From Stutzerimonas chloritidismutans AW-1 (GTDB lineage: Bacteria > Pseudomonadota > Gammaproteobacteria > Pseudomonadales > Pseudomonadaceae): a stretch of 64,000 bases of DNA. Below are positions 1 through 8,690 of this stretch, piece after piece (position 1 is the first letter of the stretch; each line of letters starts with the position of its first letter). The notes under the pieces were generated by a model. It had not been told where the DNA came from. It did no database searches and was given only the letters and a program-made list of their open reading frames with translations. The position numbers and the translations under genes are program-made. The stretch covers positions 1 through 64,000 of the forward strand of contig NZ_AOFQ01000054.1 of NCBI RefSeq assembly GCF_000495915.1, given 5' to 3'.

Positions 1-681
1 CCCCCCCCGCCGCTCGCGTGCCTGCGCAATCAACTCCCAGAGGCTGGCCTGCAGCGCCGGGCGCCCGCTGGCATAGCTTAATGCCCGGCGCGACAGCTGC
101 TCCGCCTGAGTGGCATCCCCCTGCGCCAACCGGACCTGGGCCAGACGATAAAGGACCTGCGGCTCGCGCGGCGCAATACGCTGCGCACGTTCGAGACTGG
201 AAGCCGCACCATTCAGGTCACCACCGCCCTGCTGCTGTTGAGCCGTAGTCAACAGCGCGAGCACAGGGCCATCCAGCTGCTCGTCGGCGGCCAGGCCGCT
301 GCTGCTGCCGGAGGACGGGATACCGGTGGGCATGCTCGGTTGCTGCTGCGTGCTGGCCGGCGCCGAGATTGACGATGCCGGCTGCCACGCAGGCTGATCT
401 CCGCCTGTCGTTCCACTCGACCCGGCAAAGGGTGCATCTGGCGCGGCGAACGTCTCAAGCGGTGCAGAGCTGCCTTGCGGCACCATCACCACCACCCCAG
501 AATCCTCCTGCTGCTGCCTTGGCGTCGCGACCGCGGCTGGCGCGCGGTATCCCTGGCGAGCCGCCACCTCCTCGGAAACGGGAGCGCCTGAGTCCACCAC
601 GGGAATCGAACCACGATCCACTGTCGCGCACCCCTGTACCAGCGTCACCGCTGCAACAACGGCCATCCACTGCTTGTTCAC
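1..681 (-). CDS. Lipoprotein with TPR-like helical repeats (3' end outside window)
   Basis: The frame runs off the window at base 1, so only 227 codons are visible. It starts at GTG with a GAGAGG ribosome site nine bases upstream. The first 18 residues form a short lipoprotein signal ending VQGC, which puts Cys18 at the mature N terminus. A long low-complexity linker rich in Ala, Pro, Gln and Ser follows. From about residue 140 the sequence becomes helical, with the alternating pattern of tetratricopeptide repeats (for example ERAQRIAPREPQVLYRLA). It lies 51 bases downstream of mrcB on the same strand, so cotranscription with PBP1b and an envelope role are plausible inferences. No enzymatic motif is visible; the exact function is unknown. 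Confidence 0.75.
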   Translation of the reverse strand, partial: MNKQWMAVVAAVTLVQGCATVDRGSIPVVDSGAPVSEEVAARQGYRAPAAVATPRQQQEDSGVVVMVPQGSSAPLETFAAPDAPFAGSSGTTGGDQPAWQPASSISAPASTQQQPSMPTGIPSSGSSSGLAADEQLDGPVLALLTTAQQQQGGGDLNGAASSLERAQRIAPREPQVLYRLAQVRLAQGDATQAEQLSRRALSYASGRPALQASLWELIAQARERRGG

Positions 682-732
682 CAATTCAGACCTCTCAACG
701 TAGAATCACGAAGCACGCGACCTCTGCGGCAG

Positions 733-3045
733 TTACTCCAACCAGCCACGCACCCAATCCATGACCGACTCCGCCGGCGCCTGAATGCCGCAGCCAGGTC
801 CGGGGGCCGGTTCGCTGCCGCGAATATAGGGCATCTGCACCGCATCGGGGCAACGCTCATCCGTACCCAGGCCGCTTCGCGCGTCCACCCAGGCATATGT
901 CACGTTGTCCGGCACTGGCATCTGCAAAGGCAGCGGATCGGCCCGCCGCATGAAATCGCTCCACACCTGCAGCGCGCCGGTCGCCCCAGTCAGCGAAGTT
1001 TTGCCATTGTCATCACGACCCAACCAGACCACTGCCAGCAGATCCTGGCTGAAGCCTGCGAACCAGCTGTCACGCGAGTCGTTTGTGGTACCGGTCTTGC
1101 CAGCGAGATTCAGCGACTGCGGCAGACGGTTGTAGGCAGAACGACCCGTTCCTTCGCGCATGGCACGCTGCATGGCGTACTGAGTCAGGTAGATGGCACC
1201 CGGATCAAAGCGCTGCTGAATCTGGAACGGATACCGCTTGAGTGGCTCACCGTCCGCGGTCAGCACGCTGCGAATGCCACGCAACGGAGTGTTGAAGCCA
1301 CCGTTGGCCAGGGTCTGATACATATCGGCAACTTCGATCGGCCGCAAACCGCCCGCTCCGAGCAGCATCGACGGATACGCTGGCCACTGTGGCGATGCAC
1401 CCAGCCGCACAAGCGTCTTCAGTACATTCGGCACACCCAGGTCGAGCCCGAGCCGCGCCGTGGACAGATTGTAGGAATTGGCGAGTGCCTGATACAGGTA
1501 AACCGTGCCATAAGCCTGACGCCCATAGTTCTGCGGCTTCCAGATCTGCCCGTCGGCGCCCTTGACCGAGAAGGGCTCGTCTTCGAGCAGACTGGTCAGC
1601 GTGTACTGGCTGGGCTTTTCCAGGGCAGCCAGGTAGATGGCCGGCTTGATCAGCGAGCCGATCGGCCGTGACGCATCGAGCGCGCGATTGAACCCCGCGA
1701 AACCCGGCTGGCGACTACCGAGCAGGGCCTGAATTTCACCGGTCTCAGGATTGGTCACGATCATTGCGCCTTCGACGCCTTCGGTGCTCTTGCCGAGACG
1801 CTTGAGGGTTTCGCTCATGGCCTGCTCGGCCTTGAGCTGGATCACCGGATCGAAACTGGTGAAGACACGCAGACCTTCTTCGGTGAGGTCCTCGTCCCGA
1901 TAGTCCTCACGCAGCTGACGCTTGACCAAGTCGAGGAAGGCCGGATAGGAGCTGTCGGCCATGCTGCCACGCTGGGTCACGCCCAGCGGTGCCTGCTTGG
2001 CTTTTGCTATGTCCTCGGCGCTGACCGCCTGCTGCTCGGCGAGCAGGTCGAGAACCAGGTTGCGCCGCTCCAACGCCCGCTCGGGATTGCGTCGAGGGTT
2101 GTAGTAGGTAGGCCCTTTCACCATGCCGACCAGCAATGCCACCTGCGGCAACTTCAACTCGGCCAGCGGCTGGCCGAAGAAGTACTGGCTCGCCAGACCG
2201 AAGCCGTGAATGGCACGGCGACCGTCCTGACCGAGAAACACTTCGTTCAGGTAGGCTTCGAGAATGTCTTCCTTGTCGTAGTGCAGCTCCAGCAGCACCG
2301 CCATCATCGCCTCGGTGGCCTTACGGCTAAGGCTGCGCTCGTTGGTCAGGTAGAAGTTCTTCACCAGCTGCTGGGTCAGCGTACTGCCCCCTTGGCGAAC
2401 CTGGCCTGCAGTAAGGTTGACCCAGACGGCGCGGGCAATGGACTTGGGCGATACACCGAAGTGATTGAAGAACTCCCGATCCTCCACGGCGACCAGCGTT
2501 TCCACCAGATACGGCGGCACCTGATCGAGCTTGATCAGGATGCGATCCTCGTTGTGCGCGGGGTACAGCCCACCGATCAACACCGGCTCCAGCCGCGCCA
2601 CCGGTAGCGAGCCGCCATTGGCAGCGCTGAGGCCGGCGACGAAATCGCCAGAGAAGCGTACTCGCAGCCGCTGCGACTGTTCGGCACCTTCGTAGAACTG
2701 GAAGCCGCGGGTGTGCAGTTCGATGTCATTACCAGCCACCGACGCGCCACCCGGACCGCTGACAGCCTTTTCGCGGCGATAGCCCAACGCATCCAGCTCG
2801 GCGAGAAAATCGGTCTTATCGAGCTTCTGCCCGACGAACAACTCCAGCGGTCGTGCATAGACCTTGGCCGGAATCGTCCAGCGCTTGCCGGAGAATTTCT
2901 CCTGCACCACGGCATCGAGATAAATGGCGAAACCGGCCAGGATCACCAGGCCGACAATGGACAGTTTGACCGCCCAGCCCAACCAGGGGCGAGCGCCAGC
3001 GGAGCGGCGTCTGGAGCGTGTACGGGGGGAGCGAGATTTAGTCAT
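733..3045 (-). CDS. mrcB: Penicillin-binding protein 1b (bifunctional peptidoglycan synthase)
   Basis: This class A PBP polymerises lipid II and cross-links the glycan strands at the inner-membrane periplasmic face. The 770-residue product has a basic cytoplasmic tail (Arg/Ser-rich residues 1-20), one membrane anchor (about 22-46), then the UB2H-like region. The GT51 domain follows, with the catalytic EDREFFNHFG motif (first Glu near residue 188) and GGSTLTQQLVKNFYL. The transpeptidase domain has SLIK with the acyl-enzyme Ser464 and the KTGT box at Lys650. Length and order match family PBP1b (ponB in P. aeruginosa). The start has no Shine-Dalgarno; a TATAAT box lies only nine bases upstream (see findings). 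Confidence 0.97.
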   Translation of the reverse strand: MTKSRSPRTRSRRRSAGARPWLGWAVKLSIVGLVILAGFAIYLDAVVQEKFSGKRWTIPAKVYARPLELFVGQKLDKTDFLAELDALGYRREKAVSGPGGASVAGNDIELHTRGFQFYEGAEQSQRLRVRFSGDFVAGLSAANGGSLPVARLEPVLIGGLYPAHNEDRILIKLDQVPPYLVETLVAVEDREFFNHFGVSPKSIARAVWVNLTAGQVRQGGSTLTQQLVKNFYLTNERSLSRKATEAMMAVLLELHYDKEDILEAYLNEVFLGQDGRRAIHGFGLASQYFFGQPLAELKLPQVALLVGMVKGPTYYNPRRNPERALERRNLVLDLLAEQQAVSAEDIAKAKQAPLGVTQRGSMADSSYPAFLDLVKRQLREDYRDEDLTEEGLRVFTSFDPVIQLKAEQAMSETLKRLGKSTEGVEGAMIVTNPETGEIQALLGSRQPGFAGFNRALDASRPIGSLIKPAIYLAALEKPSQYTLTSLLEDEPFSVKGADGQIWKPQNYGRQAYGTVYLYQALANSYNLSTARLGLDLGVPNVLKTLVRLGASPQWPAYPSMLLGAGGLRPIEVADMYQTLANGGFNTPLRGIRSVLTADGEPLKRYPFQIQQRFDPGAIYLTQYAMQRAMREGTGRSAYNRLPQSLNLAGKTGTTNDSRDSWFAGFSQDLLAVVWLGRDDNGKTSLTGATGALQVWSDFMRRADPLPLQMPVPDNVTYAWVDARSGLGTDERCPDAVQMPYIRGSEPAPGPGCGIQAPAESVMDWVRGWLE

Positions 3046-3053
3046 GGCGGCGC

Positions 3054-3059
3054 ATTATA
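3054..3059 (-). promoter_or_regulatory. -10 box of mrcB
   Basis: Read on the minus strand the bases are TATAAT preceded by TGCG, an extended -10 shape. No good -35 is visible. The usual spacing places the start point near 3047, two bases before the mrcB ATG. Confidence 0.45.
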
Positions 3060-3097
3060 CGCACTTTGCAGGCGCGGACCGACGGCCTCTCAGCGGT

Positions 3098-3125
3098 TTG
3101 CAGCGCAACGCACAGCGGCCATAAT
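3098..3125 (+). promoter_or_regulatory. Putative sigma70 promoter of the 3199 gene
   Basis: TTGCAG (3098-3103), a 16-base spacer and CATAAT (3120-3125) form a reasonable sigma70 promoter that diverges from the mrcB promoter. The start point would be near 3132, leaving a leader of about 67 bases. Confidence 0.45.
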
Positions 3126-3198
3126 GCCTGCGACTTTTCGACTGTGTGGACTGCTTCGCAGTGGACTCGCACGCCCCGTTCAAGAACTTCAACAAGGA

Positions 3199-4767
3199 AT
3201 GACCGTGAGCCAAGCATTGATCGCCGCCCTGCAGAATCCTGCCCTGTACCCGCATCCCAGCGAGGGCTTTCGGGTAATCGAGACCCACATTTCCTGGGTC
3301 ATCCTCACCGGCACCTTTGCCTACAAGATCAAGAAGCCAGTGGACTTCGGCTTTCTCAACTTCACCGACCTCGCCTCGCGCAAGCATTTCTGCGAAGAAG
3401 AGTTACGGCTCAATCAGCGCATGGCGCCGGATCTGTATCTCGAAGTCGTTCCCATCAGCGGATCGCCGGATGCACCGGAGATCGATGGTACAGGCGAGCC
3501 CTTCGAATATGCGCTGAAGATGCGCGAGTTCCCACAAACCCAGCTACTGGCCGAACTGCAGGCGCGCGGCGAGTTGACGGACGCGCACATTGACGCCCTT
3601 GCCGAGCAGATCGCCCGCTTCCACCAGGGCACCCCGCAGGTGCCTGCCGGTCATGCACTGAGCAGTGCCGATGCGATCGTTGCGCCGATGCGGCAGAACT
3701 TCGAACAGATTCGCCCGTTGCTCAGCGAAGCCGAAGATCTCCGCCAGCTGGATGCGCTCGAGGAATGGACCGAAACCAGTATCGAGCGCCTGCGTCCGCT
3801 GCTCGACCAGCGCTGCCAGGAAGGTTTCGTCCGCGAATGTCACGGCGATCTTCACCTGGGCAATGCCACATTGATCGATGGCAAGGTGGTGCTGTTCGAC
3901 TGCATCGAGTTCAACGAGCCGTTCCGCCTGATCGATGTGGCTTCGGACGCAGCCTTCCTGGCCATGGACCTCGAGGATCGTGGCCTGAAGTGCCAGGCGC
4001 GCAGGTTCATCAATGGCTGGCTGGAGCACACCGGCGACTACGCAGCGCTGGCGCTGCTGAATCTGTACAAGGCCTATCGCGCACTGGTCCGCGCCAAGGT
4101 CAGCCTGTTCCGTCTGTATCAGGAGCAGGACGCGGTGCAACGCAAGGTGATCGTACGGCAGTACCGCAGCTACGCGAATCTGGCCGAAAGCTACAGCGCC
4201 ATTCCCTCGCGCTTCCTCGCCATCACCCACGGCGTGTCCGCCGTAGGCAAGAGCCACGTTGCACTACGCCTGGTCGAGGCCCTTGGCGCGATACGCCTGC
4301 GTTCGGATATCGAACGCAAGCGCCTGCATGGCGAGCAGCCCGAAGCCCAGCAGGGCCACCTCGATGCCGGCATCTACAGCCAGCAGGCCAGCGATGAGAC
4401 CTACAAGCGGCTGCACCAGCTGGCAACGACTGCGCTGCAGGCTGGCTTTTCCGTGGTGATCGACGCGGCATACCTGAAGCAGCAGCAGCGCCAGGATGCC
4501 TGGCAGGCGGCCGAGACCACTGGCGTGCCCTTCCTGATACTCGATTGCCAGGCGCCGGATGCGGTGATCGCGCAGTGGCTGGCGCAACGCCAGGCCGAGG
4601 GGCTTGACCCATCCGACGCGACCATGGAGGTAGTGCATGCCCAGCAGGCCAGCCGCGAGGCGCTGAACGAGAGCGAGCGACTGCATAGCCGTCGGGTCGA
4701 CACCCAGGACGCCGGCAGCCTCGACGAGCTGGTCGCCAGTATCCGTCAGCACCTGCCCGGCCTCTGA
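3199..4767 (+). CDS. Aminoglycoside-phosphotransferase-like / P-loop kinase fusion protein
   Basis: The 522-residue product joins two kinase folds. Residues about 1-310 resemble the APH/choline-kinase fold, with the catalytic Brenner motif CHGDLHLGN (His at residue 215) and the metal-binding FDCIEF segment. Residues about 330-522 are an AAA_33-type P-loop kinase with Walker A GVSAVGKS near 345-352. Proteins of this architecture are common in pseudomonads and their substrate is unknown to me. The ATG at 3199 is preferred because AAGGA lies just before it; upstream in-frame starts have no such site. It diverges from mrcB. It is probably not an antibiotic-resistance enzyme, since the fusion is a chromosomal core protein. 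Confidence 0.85.
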   Translation: MTVSQALIAALQNPALYPHPSEGFRVIETHISWVILTGTFAYKIKKPVDFGFLNFTDLASRKHFCEEELRLNQRMAPDLYLEVVPISGSPDAPEIDGTGEPFEYALKMREFPQTQLLAELQARGELTDAHIDALAEQIARFHQGTPQVPAGHALSSADAIVAPMRQNFEQIRPLLSEAEDLRQLDALEEWTETSIERLRPLLDQRCQEGFVRECHGDLHLGNATLIDGKVVLFDCIEFNEPFRLIDVASDAAFLAMDLEDRGLKCQARRFINGWLEHTGDYAALALLNLYKAYRALVRAKVSLFRLYQEQDAVQRKVIVRQYRSYANLAESYSAIPSRFLAITHGVSAVGKSHVALRLVEALGAIRLRSDIERKRLHGEQPEAQQGHLDAGIYSQQASDETYKRLHQLATTALQAGFSVVIDAAYLKQQQRQDAWQAAETTGVPFLILDCQAPDAVIAQWLAQRQAEGLDPSDATMEVVHAQQASREALNESERLHSRRVDTQDAGSLDELVASIRQHLPGL

Positions 4768-4840
4768 CCGCCAGGCACCGCCGCCAGCAGAGTGCGGCGG
4801 TGCTTCTATACTCCCGGTATTCCAATCGTGGAACACCGCT

Positions 4841-5626
4841 ATGTCTGCCAGCGAATCACCCGCGCCAAAGCCGGCCAGTGACAGCATCCAGCTGTTCTCC
4901 AGCCGCTCCACCGACTACGCACGCTTCCGCCCGACCTACCCCGAGGCGCTGTTCAACTGGCTCGCCAGCCAATGCGCGGCCACCGACACCGCGCTCGACC
5001 TTGCGGCCGGCAACGGGCAAGCGAGCATCCCGCTGACACGACACTTCCATCGGGTCCTGGCCTGCGACGCGAGCGCCGAACAGCTCGCGGCTGGCGACAC
5101 CTGGTTAAACGTGCAGCGTTTCGTCGCCGATGCGGAGCATCTGCCATTGCGCAGCGGACAGCTCGATCTGCTGGTAGTCGCACAAGCCCTGCACTGGTTC
5201 GCCACGCCGGCATTCTTTAATCAGGCGCGGCGCGCACTGAAGCCGAACGGCCTGTTCTGCGCCTGGTGCTACAGCCTGCTGGAGATATCGGCCGCAGTGG
5301 ACGCGATCATCCACAGGCTCTACTACGAAACACTCGCCGGTTGCTGGCCAGCTGGTCGCAGCAGCGTCGATGCCGGTTACCGTGATATCCAGCCTCCCTT
5401 TCCACGTATCGAACCGCCGCCCTTCGCCCTCGAAGCGCACTGGGATCTCCGCGAACTGATGGGCTATCTGCGCACCTGGTCTGCCGTGAAGCAATGGCAG
5501 CAGCGGCATGGTCGCGACCCCATCACATCAATCGAGCCCCAATTGACGTCTGCATGGGGCCAGGCAGGTCAGCGGAGGCTTATCCGCTGGCCGCTACACT
5601 TTCTGACAGGCTTCCCCAACCGCTAG
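4841..5626 (+). CDS. Class I SAM-dependent methyltransferase (Methyltransf_11 type)
   Basis: The 261-residue product has a Rossmann methyltransferase core. Motif I is ALDLAAGNGQASIPL near residue 46, an acidic residue closes strand 2 (LACDASAEQL), and the post-motif region reads LPLRSGQLDLLVVAQALHW. The aromatic ALHWF segment is typical of the small-molecule methyltransferase group close to yeast Tmt1/Crg1 and E. coli Tam. No substrate can be assigned. It is 73 bases downstream of the kinase-fusion gene and 18 bases upstream of the TfoX-C gene, on the same strand, so these may share a transcript. Confidence 0.82.
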   Translation: MSASESPAPKPASDSIQLFSSRSTDYARFRPTYPEALFNWLASQCAATDTALDLAAGNGQASIPLTRHFHRVLACDASAEQLAAGDTWLNVQRFVADAEHLPLRSGQLDLLVVAQALHWFATPAFFNQARRALKPNGLFCAWCYSLLEISAAVDAIIHRLYYETLAGCWPAGRSSVDAGYRDIQPPFPRIEPPPFALEAHWDLRELMGYLRTWSAVKQWQQRHGRDPITSIEPQLTSAWGQAGQRRLIRWPLHFLTGFPNR

Positions 5627-5644
5627 CACCGCAAGGACGCCGCC

Positions 5645-5908
5645 ATGCACGACGAACTGCTTTCGCTCCGCAATCTCGGCAAGACCTCGGTGCAATGGCT
5701 GCATGCATCGGGAATCCACACCGCTGCGGACCTCCGACGATTGGGCGCGGTGAGCTCCTATCGCGCTGTGAAGGCACGCGGCTTCGGGGCTTCGAAGGTT
5801 CTGCTGTATGCCATCGAGGGGGCGTTGAGAGATGTCCCGTGGCAGCAGCTGCCGATCCCGCTGAAGGAAGAGCTGAATCGGAATCTGGGCGCCGATCGCG
5901 ACAACTAG
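5645..5908 (+). CDS. TfoX/Sxy C-terminal-domain protein
   Basis: An 87-residue protein made only of the helix-hairpin-helix-like TfoX C-terminal domain: LRNLGKTSVQWLHASGI at the N terminus, then the TAADLRRLGAVSSYRAVKA stretch. The domain occurs at the end of the competence regulator Sxy/TfoX and as free-standing small proteins like this one. Without the TfoX N-terminal domain there is no reason to call it a competence regulator. The start is preceded by AAGGACGCCGCC. It sits between the methyltransferase gene and cbpA. Confidence 0.8.
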   Translation: MHDELLSLRNLGKTSVQWLHASGIHTAADLRRLGAVSSYRAVKARGFGASKVLLYAIEGALRDVPWQQLPIPLKEELNRNLGADRDN

Positions 5909-6019
5909 AGCTAGCTCACAACCTCTGCTCGGCGAGATTTACTCAGGCCCTCGCTCGAGCCTATTGTGCGCCGACGTGACCCTGCCAATCGTCTGCCCGT
6001 TCGTTCAAGGATTACCGAC

Positions 6020-6817
6020 ATGTATTTACTCGGGGAGCAACCGGCCTACGCCGATCGCCTGATCAACCGCCTGCAAACCATCCCCACCCAATTGCTCGAA
6101 GGCTTGCAGCCCTCAGGCCCCAACCTTGAACTCAAGCACACCGACGATCTGTGCGCCGAGCTGCCGGCACAGCAACTTTTCATCATCGAGACCGGGCTAC
6201 TGCATGCGCTGATCGACGGCAAGGCGCTGTTCTATCTTCAGGAGGGCGATCTGGTTGGCTTGCGCCAGTCCGGCGCCCTGCCGGCATGCCGCTACTGCAG
6301 TGACGAGCCCATCAGCCTGATTCCCTACTCGCGCAACGCCGCGTTTCAGCACATTCATGCTGACGAACATCGGCAGGAGCTATTCACCCAGTACCTGATT
6401 GGCCATACCGCGTTGCTTGGCGATGCACTTGCACGACTCAAACAACCGGAGATTCGCCCTTCGACCGGCTTCAAGCATTTCGTTGTCGGTGAAGAACTGA
6501 TTCGCCAGGGCGACGAAGCGGACAACGTCTTCATCATTATTGAAGGTCATGCGGATGCGATCGTCGACGGACAGAAAGTGGGCGACGTGCAGAAGGACGA
6601 GATTTTCGGCGCCATGGCGGTTTTCACCCGCGAGCGGCGCAGCGCAACGGTGGTGGCTAGCGAGCCTTGCACGGTAATGGTCATTCCCAAAGAGCAGTTT
6701 CTCGGTCTGACGCAAAGCAATCCCCGCATCGCTCACAGCCTCATTGAAAGCATGGCGCGGCGCATCGACCTGCTGAACAAGGAAGTCACCCACCTGCGCG
6801 TCAATGTCGCCATCTGA
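6020..6817 (+). CDS. cbpA: Cyclic-nucleotide-binding-domain protein, CbpA-like
   Basis: The 265-residue product has an N-terminal half of no known fold and a C-terminal cNMP-binding beta barrel (about 150-255). The barrel opens with HFVVGEELIRQGDEADNVF. Its phosphate-binding cassette reads FGAMAV...RRSATVVA: the arginine that holds the cyclic phosphate is kept (Arg207), but the usual Glu after FG is Ala198. No DNA-binding domain follows. Position between a TfoX-C gene and prrF/phuW matches P. aeruginosa cbpA (PA4704), a Vfr-dependent cAMP-binding protein. The ATG at 6020 is chosen because AAGG lies nine bases upstream; an in-frame GTG at 5966 lacks one. Confidence 0.82.
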   Translation: MYLLGEQPAYADRLINRLQTIPTQLLEGLQPSGPNLELKHTDDLCAELPAQQLFIIETGLLHALIDGKALFYLQEGDLVGLRQSGALPACRYCSDEPISLIPYSRNAAFQHIHADEHRQELFTQYLIGHTALLGDALARLKQPEIRPSTGFKHFVVGEELIRQGDEADNVFIIIEGHADAIVDGQKVGDVQKDEIFGAMAVFTRERRSATVVASEPCTVMVIPKEQFLGLTQSNPRIAHSLIESMARRIDLLNKEVTHLRVNVAI

Positions 6818-6858
6818 AACAGGTGGTCGAGACGCACAAATTTATTTACGAAAGCCTG

Positions 6859-6890
6859 TTGACGCAGAAATGAGAATTGTTATTATTATC
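6859..6890 (+). promoter_or_regulatory. Fur-controlled sigma70 promoter of prrF
   Basis: TTGACG (6859-6864), a 16-base spacer and TATTAT (6881-6886) place the start at A6893. The 19-mer GAGAATTGTTATTATTATC (6872-6890) agrees with the Fur consensus at 14 of 19 positions and covers the -10 box. Iron-loaded Fur should therefore block transcription. Confidence 0.82.
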
Positions 6891-6892
6891 GC

Positions 6893-7003
6893 AACTGATC
6901 GCGAGGTCAGCCGATAGCTGAAGGCTCAGGCAGTCGATCCTTCAGGTTATCTCCTCATCAGGCTAATCACGGTTTTGACCCGGCTCTGCCGGGTCTTTTT
7001 TTT
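6893..7003 (+). ncRNA. prrF: PrrF iron-responsive small RNA (single copy)
   Basis: About 111 bases between a Fur-box promoter and a strong intrinsic terminator. The 5' part (AACTGATCGCGAGGTCAGCC) and the core TCTCCTCATCAGGCTAATCA agree with P. aeruginosa PrrF1/PrrF2 as I recall them. PrrF is the functional analogue of RyhB: with Hfq it represses mRNAs for iron-containing proteins such as sodB and TCA enzymes and for anthranilate degradation when iron is low. The location between cbpA and phuW is the same as in P. aeruginosa, but there the gene is tandemly duplicated; only one copy exists here. Confidence 0.9.
6977..7003 (+). terminator. Intrinsic terminator of prrF
   Basis: GACCCGGC, loop TCT and GCCGGGTC form a perfect 8-bp stem (6977-6995) followed by eight T residues. 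Confidence 0.93.
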
Positions 7004-7026
7004 GCCTGCAGATATCTTCGCCCCAC

Positions 7027-7926
7027 CTACTTGGCATGCTTGCGAAGTTGTTCGCAATGATCCTGCCCAGGCTGAGCCGGGGTGTACCAGACGTAGTCGG
7101 CCTGCGCCGCGCTTACTGCCTCGCCCACTTCGGCAAGCATCAACACCCCGACTGGCTTCCCGGAAATATCTTCGATATGCAGCGGCACACCCAGGTCTCG
7201 TCGCACATGGAACGCGCCGGCCAGGAGCATGGTTGGCTCGGCTGCGGCGAGCACTCGCTCGGCCATGCGTCGATCACGCTGTTGCTGCACCGCCAGCATC
7301 GCCGGCAGCTGGGATGCCGGCAGCATCCCGCAGTGAGAGACCTCGATCTGCGCCAGCAACGCCTCGCTCACCGCCGCGGCCGCGGATTTGCGTCCCTGCA
7401 ATGACGGTGCGGCACGATAGATCGACATGATTTCGTCGCGCCCGAGATTGGCATGCAGCAATGGATATGGTTGCGCAAGCGCGTGTGAAACCAGCGGCCC
7501 GTACTGACCCCAATCCCAGCCCTTCTGCCAACCCAGCGCCTCAGGAAGATCGGCTGGCGCTCGGCCCTCACCCACCTCGCGCCGCACTTCATCGACTAGC
7601 GCCTGCTGTTCGGGCTCGAGCATTTCCAGCAACAGGCTGCCTTGGCGACGCTCTTCGGCCAGCGCCCGCAGCAACCAGAGCTGCAGCGCGTGGTGATCCG
7701 GATTGTCGTGCCGTTCACCAACCAGCAACCGATCGTACGTCTGCAGGTCCGCCACCAGCTGCGCTGGCGTAAGTACCGTGTCGCTGCGCAGATCGATGAT
7801 CAGACCGAGGTCCGGATGCTCACGTCCTTCTGGACTTTGCCACTCAGGCAGCGGCGGTAGCGAATGGCATCCCGTCAGCAAACCCAGCACAAGCAACGCA
7901 AGAATGCGCACGATGAACCTCCTCAA
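7027..7926 (-). CDS. phuW: ChaN/Tiki-family heme-binding lipoprotein PhuW
   Basis: The 299-residue product begins with a lipoprotein signal ([10 protein letters not shown], lipidated Cys20) and belongs to the ChaN (Haem_bdg) family. That family binds heme at the outer-membrane inner face and shares the Tiki/EreA fold. Visible signatures are [16 protein letters not shown] and the acidic [11 protein letters not shown]. It is the last gene of the phu cluster and its start overlaps the end of phuV by four bases (ATGA type), so translation is probably coupled. Convergent with prrF, which ends 23 bases away. A role in periplasmic heme handling is inferred from family and context. Confidence 0.85.
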   Translation of the reverse strand: MRRFIVRILALLVLGLLTGCHSLPPLPEWQSPEGREHPDLGLIIDLRSDTVLTPAQLVADLQTYDRLLVGERHDNPDHHALQLWLLRALAEERRQGSLLLEMLEPEQQALVDEVRREVGEGRAPADLPEALGWQKGWDWGQYGPLVSHALAQPYPLLHANLGRDEIMSIYRAAPSLQGRKSAAAAVSEALLAQIEVSHCGMLPASQLPAMLAVQQQRDRRMAERVLAAAEPTMLLAGAFHVRRDLGVPLHIEDISGKPVGVLMLAEVGEAVSAAQADYVWYTPAQPGQDHCEQLRKHAK

Positions 7927-8690
7927 CGGGCAATGATCAGTGGGTGACCGAGTTCCGGATGCCGCTGAACCAGCACATCCAGACCGAATACCGCTCGCAG
8001 CGGCTCGGCTCGCAGCACTTCATCGGGTGGCCCTGCCACGATTGGCCGGCCGTCCTTTAGCAGCAGTAACCGATCACAGTAGCGCGCTGCCAGATTCAGA
8101 TCGTGCAGGATCACCAGCGCGGCGGCGCCTTGCGCGGCAAAGGTCCTGACCGCCTTGAGAATACTGTGCTGGTGCGAAGGATCGAGCATCGACGTAGGCT
8201 CGTCGAGCATCAGCACCTGTCCTGCCGCGGCCGGCCACAGCTGCGCCAGCACCCGGGCGAGGTGCACGCGCTGACGTTCGCCACCGGACAGCTCAAGGTA
8301 GCTGCGCGTTGCAAGGTGCTGCGCGTCTGCCGCAGCAAGCGCCGCTGCAACGATGGCGGCATCGGCGTCGCGTCCGGTGCGATGAGGCAGGCGCCCCATG
8401 GCAACCACATCCGCCACGCGGAAGGCAAAGCTGAGCGTCGAACTCTGCGGCAACACGGCCAGGCAGCGCGCGCGCTCGACATCCGCCCAGCCGCCAAGCG
8501 CACGCCCTTGCAGCAAGACCTGCCCCATGGATGGCCTGAGTTCGCCGGACAATGTCGCCAGCAGCGTGCTCTTGCCCGCACCGTTCGGGCCGAGCACGCC
8601 GAACACCTGCCCTGGGCGCAGCTCGAGGGAAACATCCTGCAGCGCCGTTATCGCGCCACGGCGCACGGTCAGATCGCGGCCCACCAGCAT
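7923..8690 (-). CDS. phuV: Heme ABC transporter ATP-binding protein (HmuV/PhuV)
   Basis: The 255-residue ABC ATPase powers import through the permease encoded just upstream. It has Walker [10 protein letters not shown] (about 34-42), Q-loop AVLPQSS, signature [19 protein letters not shown], Walker [12 protein letters not shown] and the H-loop HDLNLAA. The long signature with [11 protein letters not shown] is characteristic of HmuV-type heme importers rather than FecE or BtuD. The ATG overlaps the phuU stop by one base and its own end overlaps phuW by four, so phuU-phuV-phuW form a tight operon. Confidence 0.9.
   Translation of the reverse strand: MLVGRDLTVRRGAITALQDVSLELRPGQVFGVLGPNGAGKSTLLATLSGELRPSMGQVLLQGRALGGWADVERARCLAVLPQSSTLSFAFRVADVVAMGRLPHRTGRDADAAIVAAALAAADAQHLATRSYLELSGGERQRVHLARVLAQLWPAAAGQVLMLDEPTSMLDPSHQHSILKAVRTFAAQGAAALVILHDLNLAARYCDRLLLLKDGRPIVAGPPDEVLRAEPLRAVFGLDVLVQRHPELGHPLIIAR

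Noticed and set aside
3199-4767. Aminoglycoside-resistance gene
   Set aside because: The APH fold is shared by many kinases; this is a conserved two-domain chromosomal protein with no mobile context.
5909-6019. Vfr/CRP site before cbpA
   Set aside because: TCACA and TGTG half-sites are present but no pair has the correct TGTGA-N6-TCACA spacing.
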